Assembly (NCBI GenBank): GCA_040753875.1
Contig: JBFMDV010000005.1
Location: 186,001-250,000 of the forward strand
Reading direction: 5' to 3'
Origin: Candidatus Zixiibacteriota bacterium
GTDB lineage: Bacteria > Zixibacteria > MSB-5A5 > GN15 > FEB-12
DNA length: 64,000 bases
Shown here: positions 40,531-48,680 of the stretch, piece after piece
How the letters are laid out: every line of letters starts with the position of its first letter
Numbering within the stretch: position 1 is the first letter of the stretch
Position numbers and translations under genes: made by a program
Notes under the pieces: generated by a model
Told to the model about the DNA's origin: nothing
The model's input: the letters and a program-made list of their open reading frames with translations, nothing else
Databases searched by the model: none

Positions 40531-41409
40531 TTATCTACTTACCTGATATCTGTCCACCAGGGCCGAGATCCTCATTCTCAGTGTCCCCAGATTGATTTTC
40601 GCGTTGCCGGCGAAGAGGAATAATCCGTCCTTCACCCGCACGAGGTAGAAAACGACGCGGCCGTTTTCAACCAACAAACTTTTTACCTTACCGAACGACG
40701 CTTTCACCAGTTCCTGGTTAAGGAAATTGTCAACTTCCGCCAGTGTTGCTGCACACGTATGAGCATCGAAACTGGTATCCCATTGTGCGTCCACTACCAG
40801 TCCCTCGCGGTTTATGAACAGGGCCCCCTCTATGTCGGGAATGGCCACGGCGTGTCGAATCAGATCGGGCGGGGCGGACAGACTGACCACCAGCTCCGGT
40901 CGTGCGCCGCTGTCAGCCGTCGTCTCCGTCGAAATCTCGCTCGGATTAAGGTCCAGACCACTGCGTGGCTCGATCATGCCGGCCTGTTCAGCTGGTAATT
41001 TCAGCGCGATTTCCAGAAGTTTCTTGATCTGGTCATTATTGGGATCGGCATCATAGAGTTTACGAAGGAGTTTGACCGCGGCGTTGAATTCTCCCTTGTA
41101 GATATAAATCTCGGCCAGGAGCAGTTCTATCGCCCGGGAGGCGCCTTCGATCTCAATTGCTTTCTTGATCTCTGCTTCGGCCCAATCGTATAGACCGCGG
41201 TCAAGGTTGATCTTGGCCATCACGACATGAGCAGAACCGTACGACGGATGGATACGCAAACCGCCCTGACAGATACGGAAGGCCTTTTCCAGATCTCCCT
41301 TCTTGCGGTACGCTTCGGCGAGCGCCGCGAAGATCTGGGAATTCGGATCGACCTCCATGATTTTCTGGCACTTGCCGATTCGTTCTTCCAACTCCGCGAT
41401 TATGGACAT
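40531..41409 (-). CDS. TPR-roadblock fusion protein
   Basis: The 292-residue cytoplasmic protein begins with three or four tetratricopeptide repeats (about 20-140: PNSQIFAALAEAYRKKGDLEKAFRI, PSYGSAHVVMAKINLDRGLYDWAEAEI, RAIELLLAEIYIYKGEFNAAVKLL). After a linker comes a roadblock-like domain (about 180-292: RHAVAIPDIEGALFINREGLVVDA, then SLLVENGRVVFYLVRVKDGLFLFAG, NLGTLRMRISALVDRY). TPRs usually bind partners, so it may link the GTPase module to another complex. It is transcribed with the membrane-roadblock gene 11 bases downstream. Confidence 0.82.
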   Translation of the reverse strand: MSIIAELEERIGKCQKIMEVDPNSQIFAALAEAYRKKGDLEKAFRICQGGLRIHPSYGSAHVVMAKINLDRGLYDWAEAEIKKAIEIEGASRAIELLLAEIYIYKGEFNAAVKLLRKLYDADPNNDQIKKLLEIALKLPAEQAGMIEPRSGLDLNPSEISTETTADSGARPELVVSLSAPPDLIRHAVAIPDIEGALFINREGLVVDAQWDTSFDAHTCAATLAEVDNFLNQELVKASFGKVKSLLVENGRVVFYLVRVKDGLFLFAGNAKINLGTLRMRISALVDRYQVSR

Positions 41410-41525
41410 GCCGTGCTTTCTGTTAACCTTAATTCCATCAATGCGTTGTCAAACGTCAAAAATACGCGCGCCTGATAATAATAAGCTGGGCAATCAGTTG
41501 TGTCAACTCAATTGCACGAATGTTG

Positions 41526-41900
41526 TCAGCTCAGAACCCTCTTGGTCTCATAAAGGCCATAAGCGAACAAACCGGTCATGGCTACCAGCATCGCCGGGAC
41601 GATAAACCTATTCATGTTCAACACGCCAAAGCCAGTCAAGAGGACCGCCAATTGGCTTAGCCCCAAAACTACAAACGCACCCGCGAAAACGAGCCAGCTC
41701 TTGCTTAGCTGGCCGCCCTTCACCACCATAAACACCTGGAAACAGAACACAGCGCAGACGGCCGCCGCCACTAAAATCAGCAGGGTGAACGGCAGTGGGG
41801 GCACCGCGCTGATCACCACCGGTGCCGCTTCATCCTGGGCCGTCAGCGGGCTCACACATACCGTCAACCATGCGAGAAATGAAAGGACACGCGTTTTCAT
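41526..41900 (-). CDS. Small exported 3-TM membrane protein, unknown
   Basis: The 124-residue protein has a cleavable-looking signal (MKTRVLSFLAWLTVCVSPLTA, then Q) and three further hydrophobic segments (about 38-60, 70-90, 97-115) with a short basic C-terminus YETKRVLS. No known motif. It starts three bases after the DUF4388 gene stop, so it is translationally linked to it, and lies upstream of the roadblock genes. Its conserved place in this block would be the best clue to function. Confidence 0.7.
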   Translation of the reverse strand: MKTRVLSFLAWLTVCVSPLTAQDEAAPVVISAVPPLPFTLLILVAAAVCAVFCFQVFMVVKGGQLSKSWLVFAGAFVVLGLSQLAVLLTGFGVLNMNRFIVPAMLVAMTGLFAYGLYETKRVLS

Positions 41901-41903
41901 ACA

Positions 41904-43106
41904 TCACCCTCGTACCAGTTTTACGACTCTATCCGCACGCTTGATCGTGCTATAGAAATTGTCTTCGATACCAAATCGTTGCACGAGCTCACGGCGGAGA
42001 GCCAGCGGTTCGGAGATCTCTTTCTTCACCCGATTCACGACTTCGCGAAACGCTCCCGCGCCAAGCAGGTCGTAGACATACACCAGTTGCTCGGACAACA
42101 TCCGCTCCAGGTTGGACATCAGCACGTGATACCTTGTCTCCGAAGGCAGCGACTTGACGGCCGAAAGAAACTTGTCGAATGACGGCACCAGGTCTGACCC
42201 GGGATCGACCCCGGGGAAAAACGTGAGGATGCCGGTGCGGTACTGCGCTACATATGACGAATACCGGCTGTTTTGGTCTCCGAGCATATCTTCCACCACC
42301 GTGCGGATTCTATAGAAACAGTTGCTGTAAAGCGTAAAGATGAGCGAGAACGCCACTTCTTCCTCATCCTCCTGTTCGGTCGGTTCGGGTGTCCGCTTGC
42401 CGGCCACTTCGATAAGGCCGTTCACCACCAGCCGATAGATCGATCGGCAGGTCACGAATTCCCCCATGGGAGACATATCAATTATGTCCGGTACGGTGCG
42501 CTCCCCGTTTATGAGCGAGAGAATGCGGAATTCGTCGAGCGCCAATACGACCTCTTCATTGGGGACACGGGGGGATTTGTTCATTCGGAGGAGCACGTCG
42601 TCAGGCGGCAGCACTTTCTGTATCTCGATCCATTCATCGATCCGGCGTGTCCCTTCCATAATTACGTTCATAGTGCTCAGTTCGATCAGGAACGGCGCAT
42701 TCTTGGGAGCGCTTCCTTCGTGGAAGATGAAGTCCCCCTCCGCCCACGAGAAGAGGTTGTAGACGATCTCTTCGATCTGGAGCTTCAGGCAGGATGCGAT
42801 CTCTTCCTTATCGAAGAGGTTCATGTCGATCAGCGTGGTCCCGAGTTGCCGTCCGGTCTGCTTATGCAGCGTGATGGCTCGCTCCAGGTCCTGTTTTGAT
42901 ATCTTGCCCCGCTTCAACAACAGGTTGCCCAGCAGGTCTTCGGCGCTGTTCACCGAGGAGGCGAAGATGATATTCCCCTCCTTGAACGCCACCTCCTTTT
43001 GACGGGTCGCTGTCTTGCATTCGAGAATCCCGGTTTTCTTGCCGGTGGCCAGCAGTTGGAGGATATCCGGGAACGAGACCGTCTTGAGATTTCCTGACAA
43101 ACTCAT
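41904..43106 (-). CDS. DUF4388 (PATAN-domain) protein
   Basis: The 400-residue cytoplasmic protein starts with a DUF4388/PATAN domain (about 1-160; MSLSGNLKTVSFPDILQLLA, GKKTGILECKT, EVAFKEGNIIFASS, LLGNLLLKRGKISKQDLERA, WAEGDFIFHEG). A winged-helix-like middle (about 175-250; LALDEFRILSLINGERTVPDI) and a helical C-terminal third follow. DUF4388 proteins are frequent in Deltaproteobacteria and relatives, often near MglA, pili or gliding genes, as signalling adaptors; PATAN proteins in cyanobacteria bind PilB. Here it opens the roadblock block, 113 bases after comEC. Confidence 0.85.
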   Translation of the reverse strand: MSLSGNLKTVSFPDILQLLATGKKTGILECKTATRQKEVAFKEGNIIFASSVNSAEDLLGNLLLKRGKISKQDLERAITLHKQTGRQLGTTLIDMNLFDKEEIASCLKLQIEEIVYNLFSWAEGDFIFHEGSAPKNAPFLIELSTMNVIMEGTRRIDEWIEIQKVLPPDDVLLRMNKSPRVPNEEVVLALDEFRILSLINGERTVPDIIDMSPMGEFVTCRSIYRLVVNGLIEVAGKRTPEPTEQEDEEEVAFSLIFTLYSNCFYRIRTVVEDMLGDQNSRYSSYVAQYRTGILTFFPGVDPGSDLVPSFDKFLSAVKSLPSETRYHVLMSNLERMLSEQLVYVYDLLGAGAFREVVNRVKKEISEPLALRRELVQRFGIEDNFYSTIKRADRVVKLVRG

Positions 43107-43219
43107 GCTTGTGTAATCCCGTGAGCCATGGTTATATCACGGTGCACGAAGGCACCTGCTACTTCTTTGTCTGTATCGGGCGAACGGAGGTATTTCTTTA
43201 TGAACGGCGACAAAATGTC

Positions 43220-45523
43220 TCAGGGGAAATCGGCTCGAACTGCTTTCAGGGAGTGCAGATACGGGCCGTTTCGGCTCAGGTCCCACAGGTAGTCCGGAAG
43301 CTCCCGGTCGACACGTAATTCGCCCGGGGAATGCTCCTGCGGCTGCCGTGGTTCAATTCTTGAACAGACGATACGCGCGAGTCCACGGCGTCTGGCGGCA
43401 AGCCAATCATCCGCAGTAGGATACCAGTTGCTTCCGACGATCAACGCCGAGTTCGAACCCACGAGTTCCAGGCTATTCGCTGCTGGAAATGTCTTCACGA
43501 ATATGAGCACGGCGTCATCGCAGGCAAGCTCTATGGCCCGTTCGGCGGCCCGATATCCGTCGCCGGAACCGGCCGGATGACCCGCTCCGAAATAGGCTAT
43601 ATGCAATCCGCCCAAAGGTGGGTCCATGTTGTGAGCCCGAACATCGCTGATGCTGGGGCGTAGCGATGACGCCGCCAGGAGCTTCTGGGCGTGCAGAGAG
43701 TCCGCCATGCGCAGCAGGTCCGCAACCGCATCGTATTCACAGGCCATGATGAACAGGTACCGTATACGGTCGATCCCCTTGTCGCCGAGCACGGGTGCAA
43801 TCACCCGTTCGCCAATCGAGTACTCTTTGGCCGATGCGCCGGTAATGATGAGATCTGCAGTTCCCTTCTCGCCGGTTGGAACGACAGACGCGACACCGCC
43901 GGGAATACTGAAACACATGATTTTGCGCTCTGCCTCGCCGCCGACACTGACGGCGTAGACGAGCCCGATGTTCGCCGTAAGCATGGCGGCAAAAATGGCA
44001 ATACGTCGAAACGGTCTATTCCGGATGGCCCACGTCAACAACAGCAGGAATGCATATGCGGCCAGCACCGCAGCCAATTCGACATTCCGGGACGCCAGGC
44101 GTCCGACATCGATCACCGGCATGTTGTCGCCTCCGAACAGCTCGAGTGTCCATAATAGGAACCGCATCAGGACATCGACCAGTGAACCAACCATCAGGCC
44201 CAATGGTGGCAGAATGAGGTGCGCTATAAGCAGTATCAGCACCCCTATGACAGACATGCTGACCAACGGGACAATGATCAAGTTGGCCGGAAGCGACAGA
44301 AGCGGCACTCGTCCGAAATAGTAGACTATCAGCGGCGAGGAGACAACCTGCGCGACCAATGACACGATGAGCGGAAACACCAGCCAGATGTACCACCTCT
44401 TGCTTTGATAGTGCTCGAAAAACCCGGTGAACTTGGCGACTATAAACACCAGCCCCCAGGCGGTGACAAAGGACAACTGGAAGCCAACATCAAACATCTG
44501 AGCCGGATCGACCAGCAGAACGATCAGCGCCGTAAGCGCGATGAGGTTGTTGAGGTCATAGCGTCGATTCAGCAACCCGGCAATGATCACCAAACCTGCC
44601 ATAACCGAGGCCCGGATGACAGAGGGCTCGCCGTACGAAAGTCCGGCGAAGAGCGCAGTAATCACGAGAAGCAGTATGGCCCGCCCTGTCCGCGAAAGTC
44701 CCAACGGCCGAAACAACCAGGCCATCACCAGCAGCACCAGGGCAACGTTTGAACCTGAGACCGCCAACAGATGAAGCGTACCGCTGTCGCGAAACCGGGC
44801 GTAGACCGATGCCGGAATATCGCGGGTCTCTCCGATGAGAAATCCTGAAGCAAGGGCAGCCGCAGCCGGAGACAGATCGGCGTAAAGGGCGTCTCTGATG
44901 CTGTTCCGCAGGCGATCAATAGAGCTGACTACTCCGTACGAGGAACGGTGATCGATGCGAACATCCAGCAATGTCGGCAGATAGACGATACCGAAGACAC
45001 CCTTCAGCGCCATGAAGCGACGGTAACTGAAGCGGCTATTATCGCCCGACTCGTGCAGCGTATAGATGCGGCCGAAGAACTCGATGCGGTCGCCTCGTTG
45101 CAGAGCAGTTGTCGTATCAGTAATCTTGAGAAGTACGGCGCCACGGACAGTGTGGCTGTTGGTATCGACAAGCGAATCCAGCGTGATCTTCAATTCCGTG
45201 CGATTCGGCTTGAGATCAGGCCAGTCTGCAACGCGCCCATAGATATGGTAAACAGTCCGCTCATTGGCAACCTGACTAACATGGTTCGGTCCCAGATCGT
45301 AGACGGACAGCGCGAAGTGGCAGGCAGCCGCAAGCCCCAACGACCCGGCCAGCGAAATGGCCGTGACCAGATGCCATCGGCGGTACATCCCCCACAACCC
45401 GGCCAGGGCAAGCGCCAGTGAGCCGAGCACGAGGTCCCCGGCCGCAATCTGGCTGGCGTTCGCCAGCGCTATTCCCGTTACGACAAACAACAGGACGAAA
45501 AGCGACGGGTACTGCCGTATCAT
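43220..45523 (-). CDS. comEC: ComEC/Rec2 DNA-uptake channel with a degenerate C-terminal domain
   Basis: ComEC transports single-stranded DNA across the inner membrane in natural transformation. The 767-residue protein has the N-terminal DUF4131/OB part (about 80-190; VYHIYGRVADWPDLKPNRTELKI-like) and the competence core with GFLIGETRDIPASVYARFR and DSGTLHLLAVSGSNVALVLLV near 228-265 and about ten transmembrane segments to about 525. In most ComECs the last domain is a metallo-beta-lactamase with HxHxDH; here the matching place reads YLFIMACEYDAVADLL, so the metal ligands are lost. It shares direction and spacing with the pilus block, consistent with pilus-driven DNA uptake. Confidence 0.9.
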   Translation of the reverse strand: MIRQYPSLFVLLFVVTGIALANASQIAAGDLVLGSLALALAGLWGMYRRWHLVTAISLAGSLGLAAACHFALSVYDLGPNHVSQVANERTVYHIYGRVADWPDLKPNRTELKITLDSLVDTNSHTVRGAVLLKITDTTTALQRGDRIEFFGRIYTLHESGDNSRFSYRRFMALKGVFGIVYLPTLLDVRIDHRSSYGVVSSIDRLRNSIRDALYADLSPAAAALASGFLIGETRDIPASVYARFRDSGTLHLLAVSGSNVALVLLVMAWLFRPLGLSRTGRAILLLVITALFAGLSYGEPSVIRASVMAGLVIIAGLLNRRYDLNNLIALTALIVLLVDPAQMFDVGFQLSFVTAWGLVFIVAKFTGFFEHYQSKRWYIWLVFPLIVSLVAQVVSSPLIVYYFGRVPLLSLPANLIIVPLVSMSVIGVLILLIAHLILPPLGLMVGSLVDVLMRFLLWTLELFGGDNMPVIDVGRLASRNVELAAVLAAYAFLLLLTWAIRNRPFRRIAIFAAMLTANIGLVYAVSVGGEAERKIMCFSIPGGVASVVPTGEKGTADLIITGASAKEYSIGERVIAPVLGDKGIDRIRYLFIMACEYDAVADLLRMADSLHAQKLLAASSLRPSISDVRAHNMDPPLGGLHIAYFGAGHPAGSGDGYRAAERAIELACDDAVLIFVKTFPAANSLELVGSNSALIVGSNWYPTADDWLAARRRGLARIVCSRIEPRQPQEHSPGELRVDRELPDYLWDLSRNGPYLHSLKAVRADFP

Positions 45524-45527
45524 GAAA

Positions 45528-47108
45528 TCAGACCGGCTTGGATCTCTTTTTCATGAGCGCGTTCAGGAGTAATCTCATTTCGTGGATCCTGAAAAGCGAG
45601 CAGAAGAGAAGGTACAGGATGGAACCCACCACCAGTGGTACGACCGCACGTACGATCCGCGCCCACAACGCCGTGTCATCGACGAACATGTAGACAGGAA
45701 GATATTTTGCGGCAACAAAAGCGAGCGCCGCGGCGATGGCTATTTTCAGGAAGTTGATGCTTACTCCGCGAAATGAAACCTCCACTCCCTTCCGCGGCAA
45801 ATAGTACAACAACAGGCCAAAATTCACCAATCCCGCAATCGAGGTCGCCGCGGCCAAACCGGCGAAATTCCACCAAACTATGAACGGCCAATAGAGAATC
45901 ATATTCAGAACCACCGACGCGATAGACACACGCATCGGGAGTCGGGCGTCGCCCAGAGCATAAAACACCGGCACTATAACACGCACGGCGGCAAACCCGA
46001 TGAGGCCATACGAATAGTGCAGGAGCGCCAGTGCGGTGTTAAGCATGTTGGCTTCAGAGAACGCACCATATCGGTAAGTGAGGGCTACGATCTCGCGCCC
46101 GAGGAGCGCCAGGGCGACCGCCGACGGCACGATCAACAGAAAATTCAGGTTAAGCGCCTCGTGAAAGGTGCGGCTCATTTCTTTCATATCGCCGCGACTG
46201 GCGATCTCGGAGGCGCGCGGCAGCGCCACGGTACCGAGCGCGACACCGAACACACCCAGCGGAAAATGCATGAGCCGGTAAGCGTAATTGAGATACGATA
46301 TGGACCCCTCGGTCAGGAACGAAACCAACAGCGTATTGAGCAAAATGTTGATCCGCCCGGCAGACAGCCCGATCATCATCGGCGTGAACAGCCGCAGCAT
46401 CTTCCGCATCCCGGCATCGAACCAATTCACGCGGAATCGATACCGGTAACCGATCCGACGAAGTGACGGCAGTTGTATGACGATCTGCCCAATCCCACCA
46501 ATGACCACGCCTATAGCCAGCGTGTACACGGGGACGGCGAAGAGGTGATAGAGGATGAGGACGGAAAGGATGCTTCCCACGTTGAACATGGCCGAGGAAA
46601 CCGCCGGCAGGCCGAAACGATCGAATGAGTTCAACATCCCCATCACCAGCGCCGACACCGATACGAGCGGGAGAAACACCCACATGATCCGGGTGAGGTT
46701 GACCGTCAGATTGAACTTGGTCGCATCCTGGGTGAAGCCGTGCGCGGTGAGATAGATGATCGCCGGCGTGGCCGCCATGCCCAGAAGGGTCACTACTCCC
46801 AGCACCAGTAACATCGAGGTGAGGACATTGTCGGCCAGGCGGAACGCTTCCTGATTCGACTCCTTGACCAGCTTCTCCTTGAAAACCGGAATGAACGATG
46901 ATGATAGCGCCCCCTCGGCGAACAGGTCGCGCAACAAATTGGGTATGCGAAATGCCGTCACGAAGGCATCCGTGGCCATCCCGGCGCCGAAGAAATAGGC
47001 CATGACCTGTTCGCGGATTAGCCCGGAAACCCGGGAAAACGCGGTCCCCAGAGAGACCAGCCAGGCGGAACCCGCGATGGATTTTCTGGTTGAACTCTCG
47101 GTTGACAA
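45528..47108 (-). CDS. murJ: Lipid II flippase MurJ
   Basis: MurJ moves lipid II to the periplasmic face for peptidoglycan synthesis. The 526-residue protein has the N-terminal family signature GTAFSRVSGLIREQVMAYFFGAG near 21-43, TDAFVTAFRIPNLLRDLFAEGALSSSFIPVF near 46-76 and about 14 hydrophobic segments. The start is TTG 47108, five bases after GGGGA; the open frame has no better start. It ends four bases before the ComEC start, so the two are coupled. The TTG lies inside the -35 box of the divergent rpsT promoter. Confidence 0.94.
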   Translation of the reverse strand: MSTESSTRKSIAGSAWLVSLGTAFSRVSGLIREQVMAYFFGAGMATDAFVTAFRIPNLLRDLFAEGALSSSFIPVFKEKLVKESNQEAFRLADNVLTSMLLVLGVVTLLGMAATPAIIYLTAHGFTQDATKFNLTVNLTRIMWVFLPLVSVSALVMGMLNSFDRFGLPAVSSAMFNVGSILSVLILYHLFAVPVYTLAIGVVIGGIGQIVIQLPSLRRIGYRYRFRVNWFDAGMRKMLRLFTPMMIGLSAGRINILLNTLLVSFLTEGSISYLNYAYRLMHFPLGVFGVALGTVALPRASEIASRGDMKEMSRTFHEALNLNFLLIVPSAVALALLGREIVALTYRYGAFSEANMLNTALALLHYSYGLIGFAAVRVIVPVFYALGDARLPMRVSIASVVLNMILYWPFIVWWNFAGLAAATSIAGLVNFGLLLYYLPRKGVEVSFRGVSINFLKIAIAAALAFVAAKYLPVYMFVDDTALWARIVRAVVPLVVGSILYLLFCSLFRIHEMRLLLNALMKKRSKPV

Positions 47109-47129
47109 AAGATTCCCCGGACCTATATT
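47102..47129 (+). promoter_or_regulatory. Strong sigma70-type promoter of rpsT
   Basis: TTGACA (47102-47107), a perfect -35 box, is followed after 16 bases by TATATT (47124-47129), five of six matches to TATAAT. The start of transcription would be near 47136, giving a leader of about 34 bases. The -35 box covers the TTG start codon of murJ on the other strand. Confidence 0.75.
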
Positions 47130-47169
47130 AAAGGGCTGAATTTGAAAACACTTAACATGAGGGTCGACC

Positions 47170-47424
47170 TTGCCATATCATAAGTCGAATGAAAAACGGA
47201 TGAAAACCAGCGAGCGGGACCGCCTGAAAAATCGGGCGTTGCGCTCGCAGTTGCGCGTTGCGGTGAAAGAGGTACGCGAAGAGAAAAACAAGGACGCCGC
47301 AGCGGCCAAGCTGAAAGAAGCTGCAAGCGTACTGGACCGGGCTGCCGCCGACGGACTGATTCATTGGAAGAACGCCGACAGGAACAAGTCCCGGCTTGCC
47401 AAGTTCGTGCAGAAGCTTGACTGA
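47170..47424 (+). CDS. rpsT: 30S ribosomal protein S20
   Basis: S20 is an early-binding protein of the small subunit (contacts 16S helices 6, 9, 11 and 44). The 84-residue lysine/arginine-rich three-helix protein shows MPYHKSNEKRMKTSERDRLKN, the usual HKSAxKR...RNR pattern, and the end GLIHWKNADRNKSRLAKFV. The start is TTG 47170 after GAGGGT; a UUG start is also used by E. coli rpsT, where it takes part in autogenous control (established there, inferred here). It is the only plus-strand gene for many kilobases, divergent from murJ. Confidence 0.95.
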   Translation: MPYHKSNEKRMKTSERDRLKNRALRSQLRVAVKEVREEKNKDAAAAKLKEAASVLDRAAADGLIHWKNADRNKSRLAKFVQKLD

Positions 47425-47456
47425 TCCGTCCTGAAGTTTTCCCGTTGAAATTGACC

Positions 47457-47490
47457 GGCCTCTGTCGCTGTCCGCGGCAGAGGCCGTTGA
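47457..47490 (+). terminator. Putative terminator after rpsT
   Basis: GGCCTCTG and CAGAGGCC form an 8-bp stem around a 13-base loop that itself contains CCGCGG, followed by GTTGACTTTAT. The stem is good but the U-run is poor. Confidence 0.55.
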
Positions 47491-47619
47491 CTTTATCCCC
47501 GAAATGCTGCAATGCGCCCTTGGGGAGGCGTCGATTGCATACGGGACACACGCGAGTCGGCGATGGTCATTCATCCTCCCAATATGACCGCCGGCCCGAA
47601 GCCTCTCAACAACTATTTT

Positions 47620-48492
47620 TCAGCGATTAAGAATGTAGATGCTGCCTTCGAAGAAACTCGTTCGATAGGACTGTTCGCGGACGACGATCAACTCACGCAG
47701 GAACGACTCCTTCTCGCTTGGTGGGATGTCGTCGCGCAGTACAGTAATGGGAAAATCGATGTTGAGGACCCGAACGTTGGTCCCCGCTTTGATGATGTTC
47801 GGCGGAAACAGCCGTTCGGTTGTTGCTGCCGCTTCCATATCCGCAAGAGCAAACGGCGGCAGTGATAGTGTGCCGCTGTGCGGAACGGCTCTGCAAACGG
47901 CGTCCCGCCAGTGATGTCGCGTCACGACCGGCATGTACCGACCCACCTGCAGAATGGATTCAAACAAAAGCGTCAGCGGCGCCGGGCACCCGAGTTTTGT
48001 GCTGTGTCTCAGGAAGAGGGTTAATGGTTCGCGGTATCGAAATGCGATCTCGATCGCAACAAAGTCGGCAGGGGCTACGTCCTGCCGGATGCCAGGGATT
48101 ATCTGATCGGGGTGACGGCTGGTGAGCCGATTCAGGTCACCAAGGTGGAAATTGACCAGACCGACTTTCCGTACATCGATCCGAAGAGTGCGCCGAGGAC
48201 AGACCTGTACCGGAATGTGGTGCAACCCGGCTGCGATGAATGCATGGTACTGCTGAACGTCGTCCAACAATAGATAGCTTCCATCTTCGCGGTCCATCAC
48301 AAGGAGCGGATGCCGCACGAGGCCATCAGCCGTCAACTCCTGTTCCTGGATGTTAGAGTCGAGCCACTCGAAAGTGAGGATTCGCTCAGCTTCCAGGATT
48401 CGAATCTGGGAAAGAAGTTCGTCGGTCACGGGGTAGCGAAAAGCAACTGGCGTGCCCCGGTTCTCTGTATGCCTTAAGTGATTGTACGACAA
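47620..48492 (-). CDS. ParB/Srx-fold protein, distant SerK/SbnI-like
   Basis: The 290-residue protein has an N-terminal segment like a ParB/sulfiredoxin fold: RILEAERILTFEWLDSN, then ADGLVRHPLLVMDREDGSYLLLDD, then QQYHAFIAAGLHHIPVQVCP. A C-terminal TERLFPPNIIKAGTNVRVLN resembles the YPPKTTRHxxPNR end of ADP-dependent serine kinases (SerK) and SbnI. The DGHHR active-site motif of those kinases is replaced by LLDDVQQYH, so enzyme activity is doubtful. The start is unclear: TTG 48492 has no ribosome site, GTG 48429 is possible. It is flanked by convergent and unrelated genes. Identification is tentative. Confidence 0.55.
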   Translation of the reverse strand: MSYNHLRHTENRGTPVAFRYPVTDELLSQIRILEAERILTFEWLDSNIQEQELTADGLVRHPLLVMDREDGSYLLLDDVQQYHAFIAAGLHHIPVQVCPRRTLRIDVRKVGLVNFHLGDLNRLTSRHPDQIIPGIRQDVAPADFVAIEIAFRYREPLTLFLRHSTKLGCPAPLTLLFESILQVGRYMPVVTRHHWRDAVCRAVPHSGTLSLPPFALADMEAAATTERLFPPNIIKAGTNVRVLNIDFPITVLRDDIPPSEKESFLRELIVVREQSYRTSFFEGSIYILNR

Positions 48493-48680
48493 TAGATTTA
48501 TCGAGTCTTCCGATCACCACTGGACATGCAATTGCACGCTGGTTTAACCACCTTGCTCCAGAACAAATTCGCATTTCACATATTGTGCAAGAAAGGTTAA
48601 CACGACCAGACTACCCGAGAAACGACAAAAGCCGCGGCGTAAACCGCGGCTTGTGTTCTGAGGAAAGTCGGCCGCTGAGC

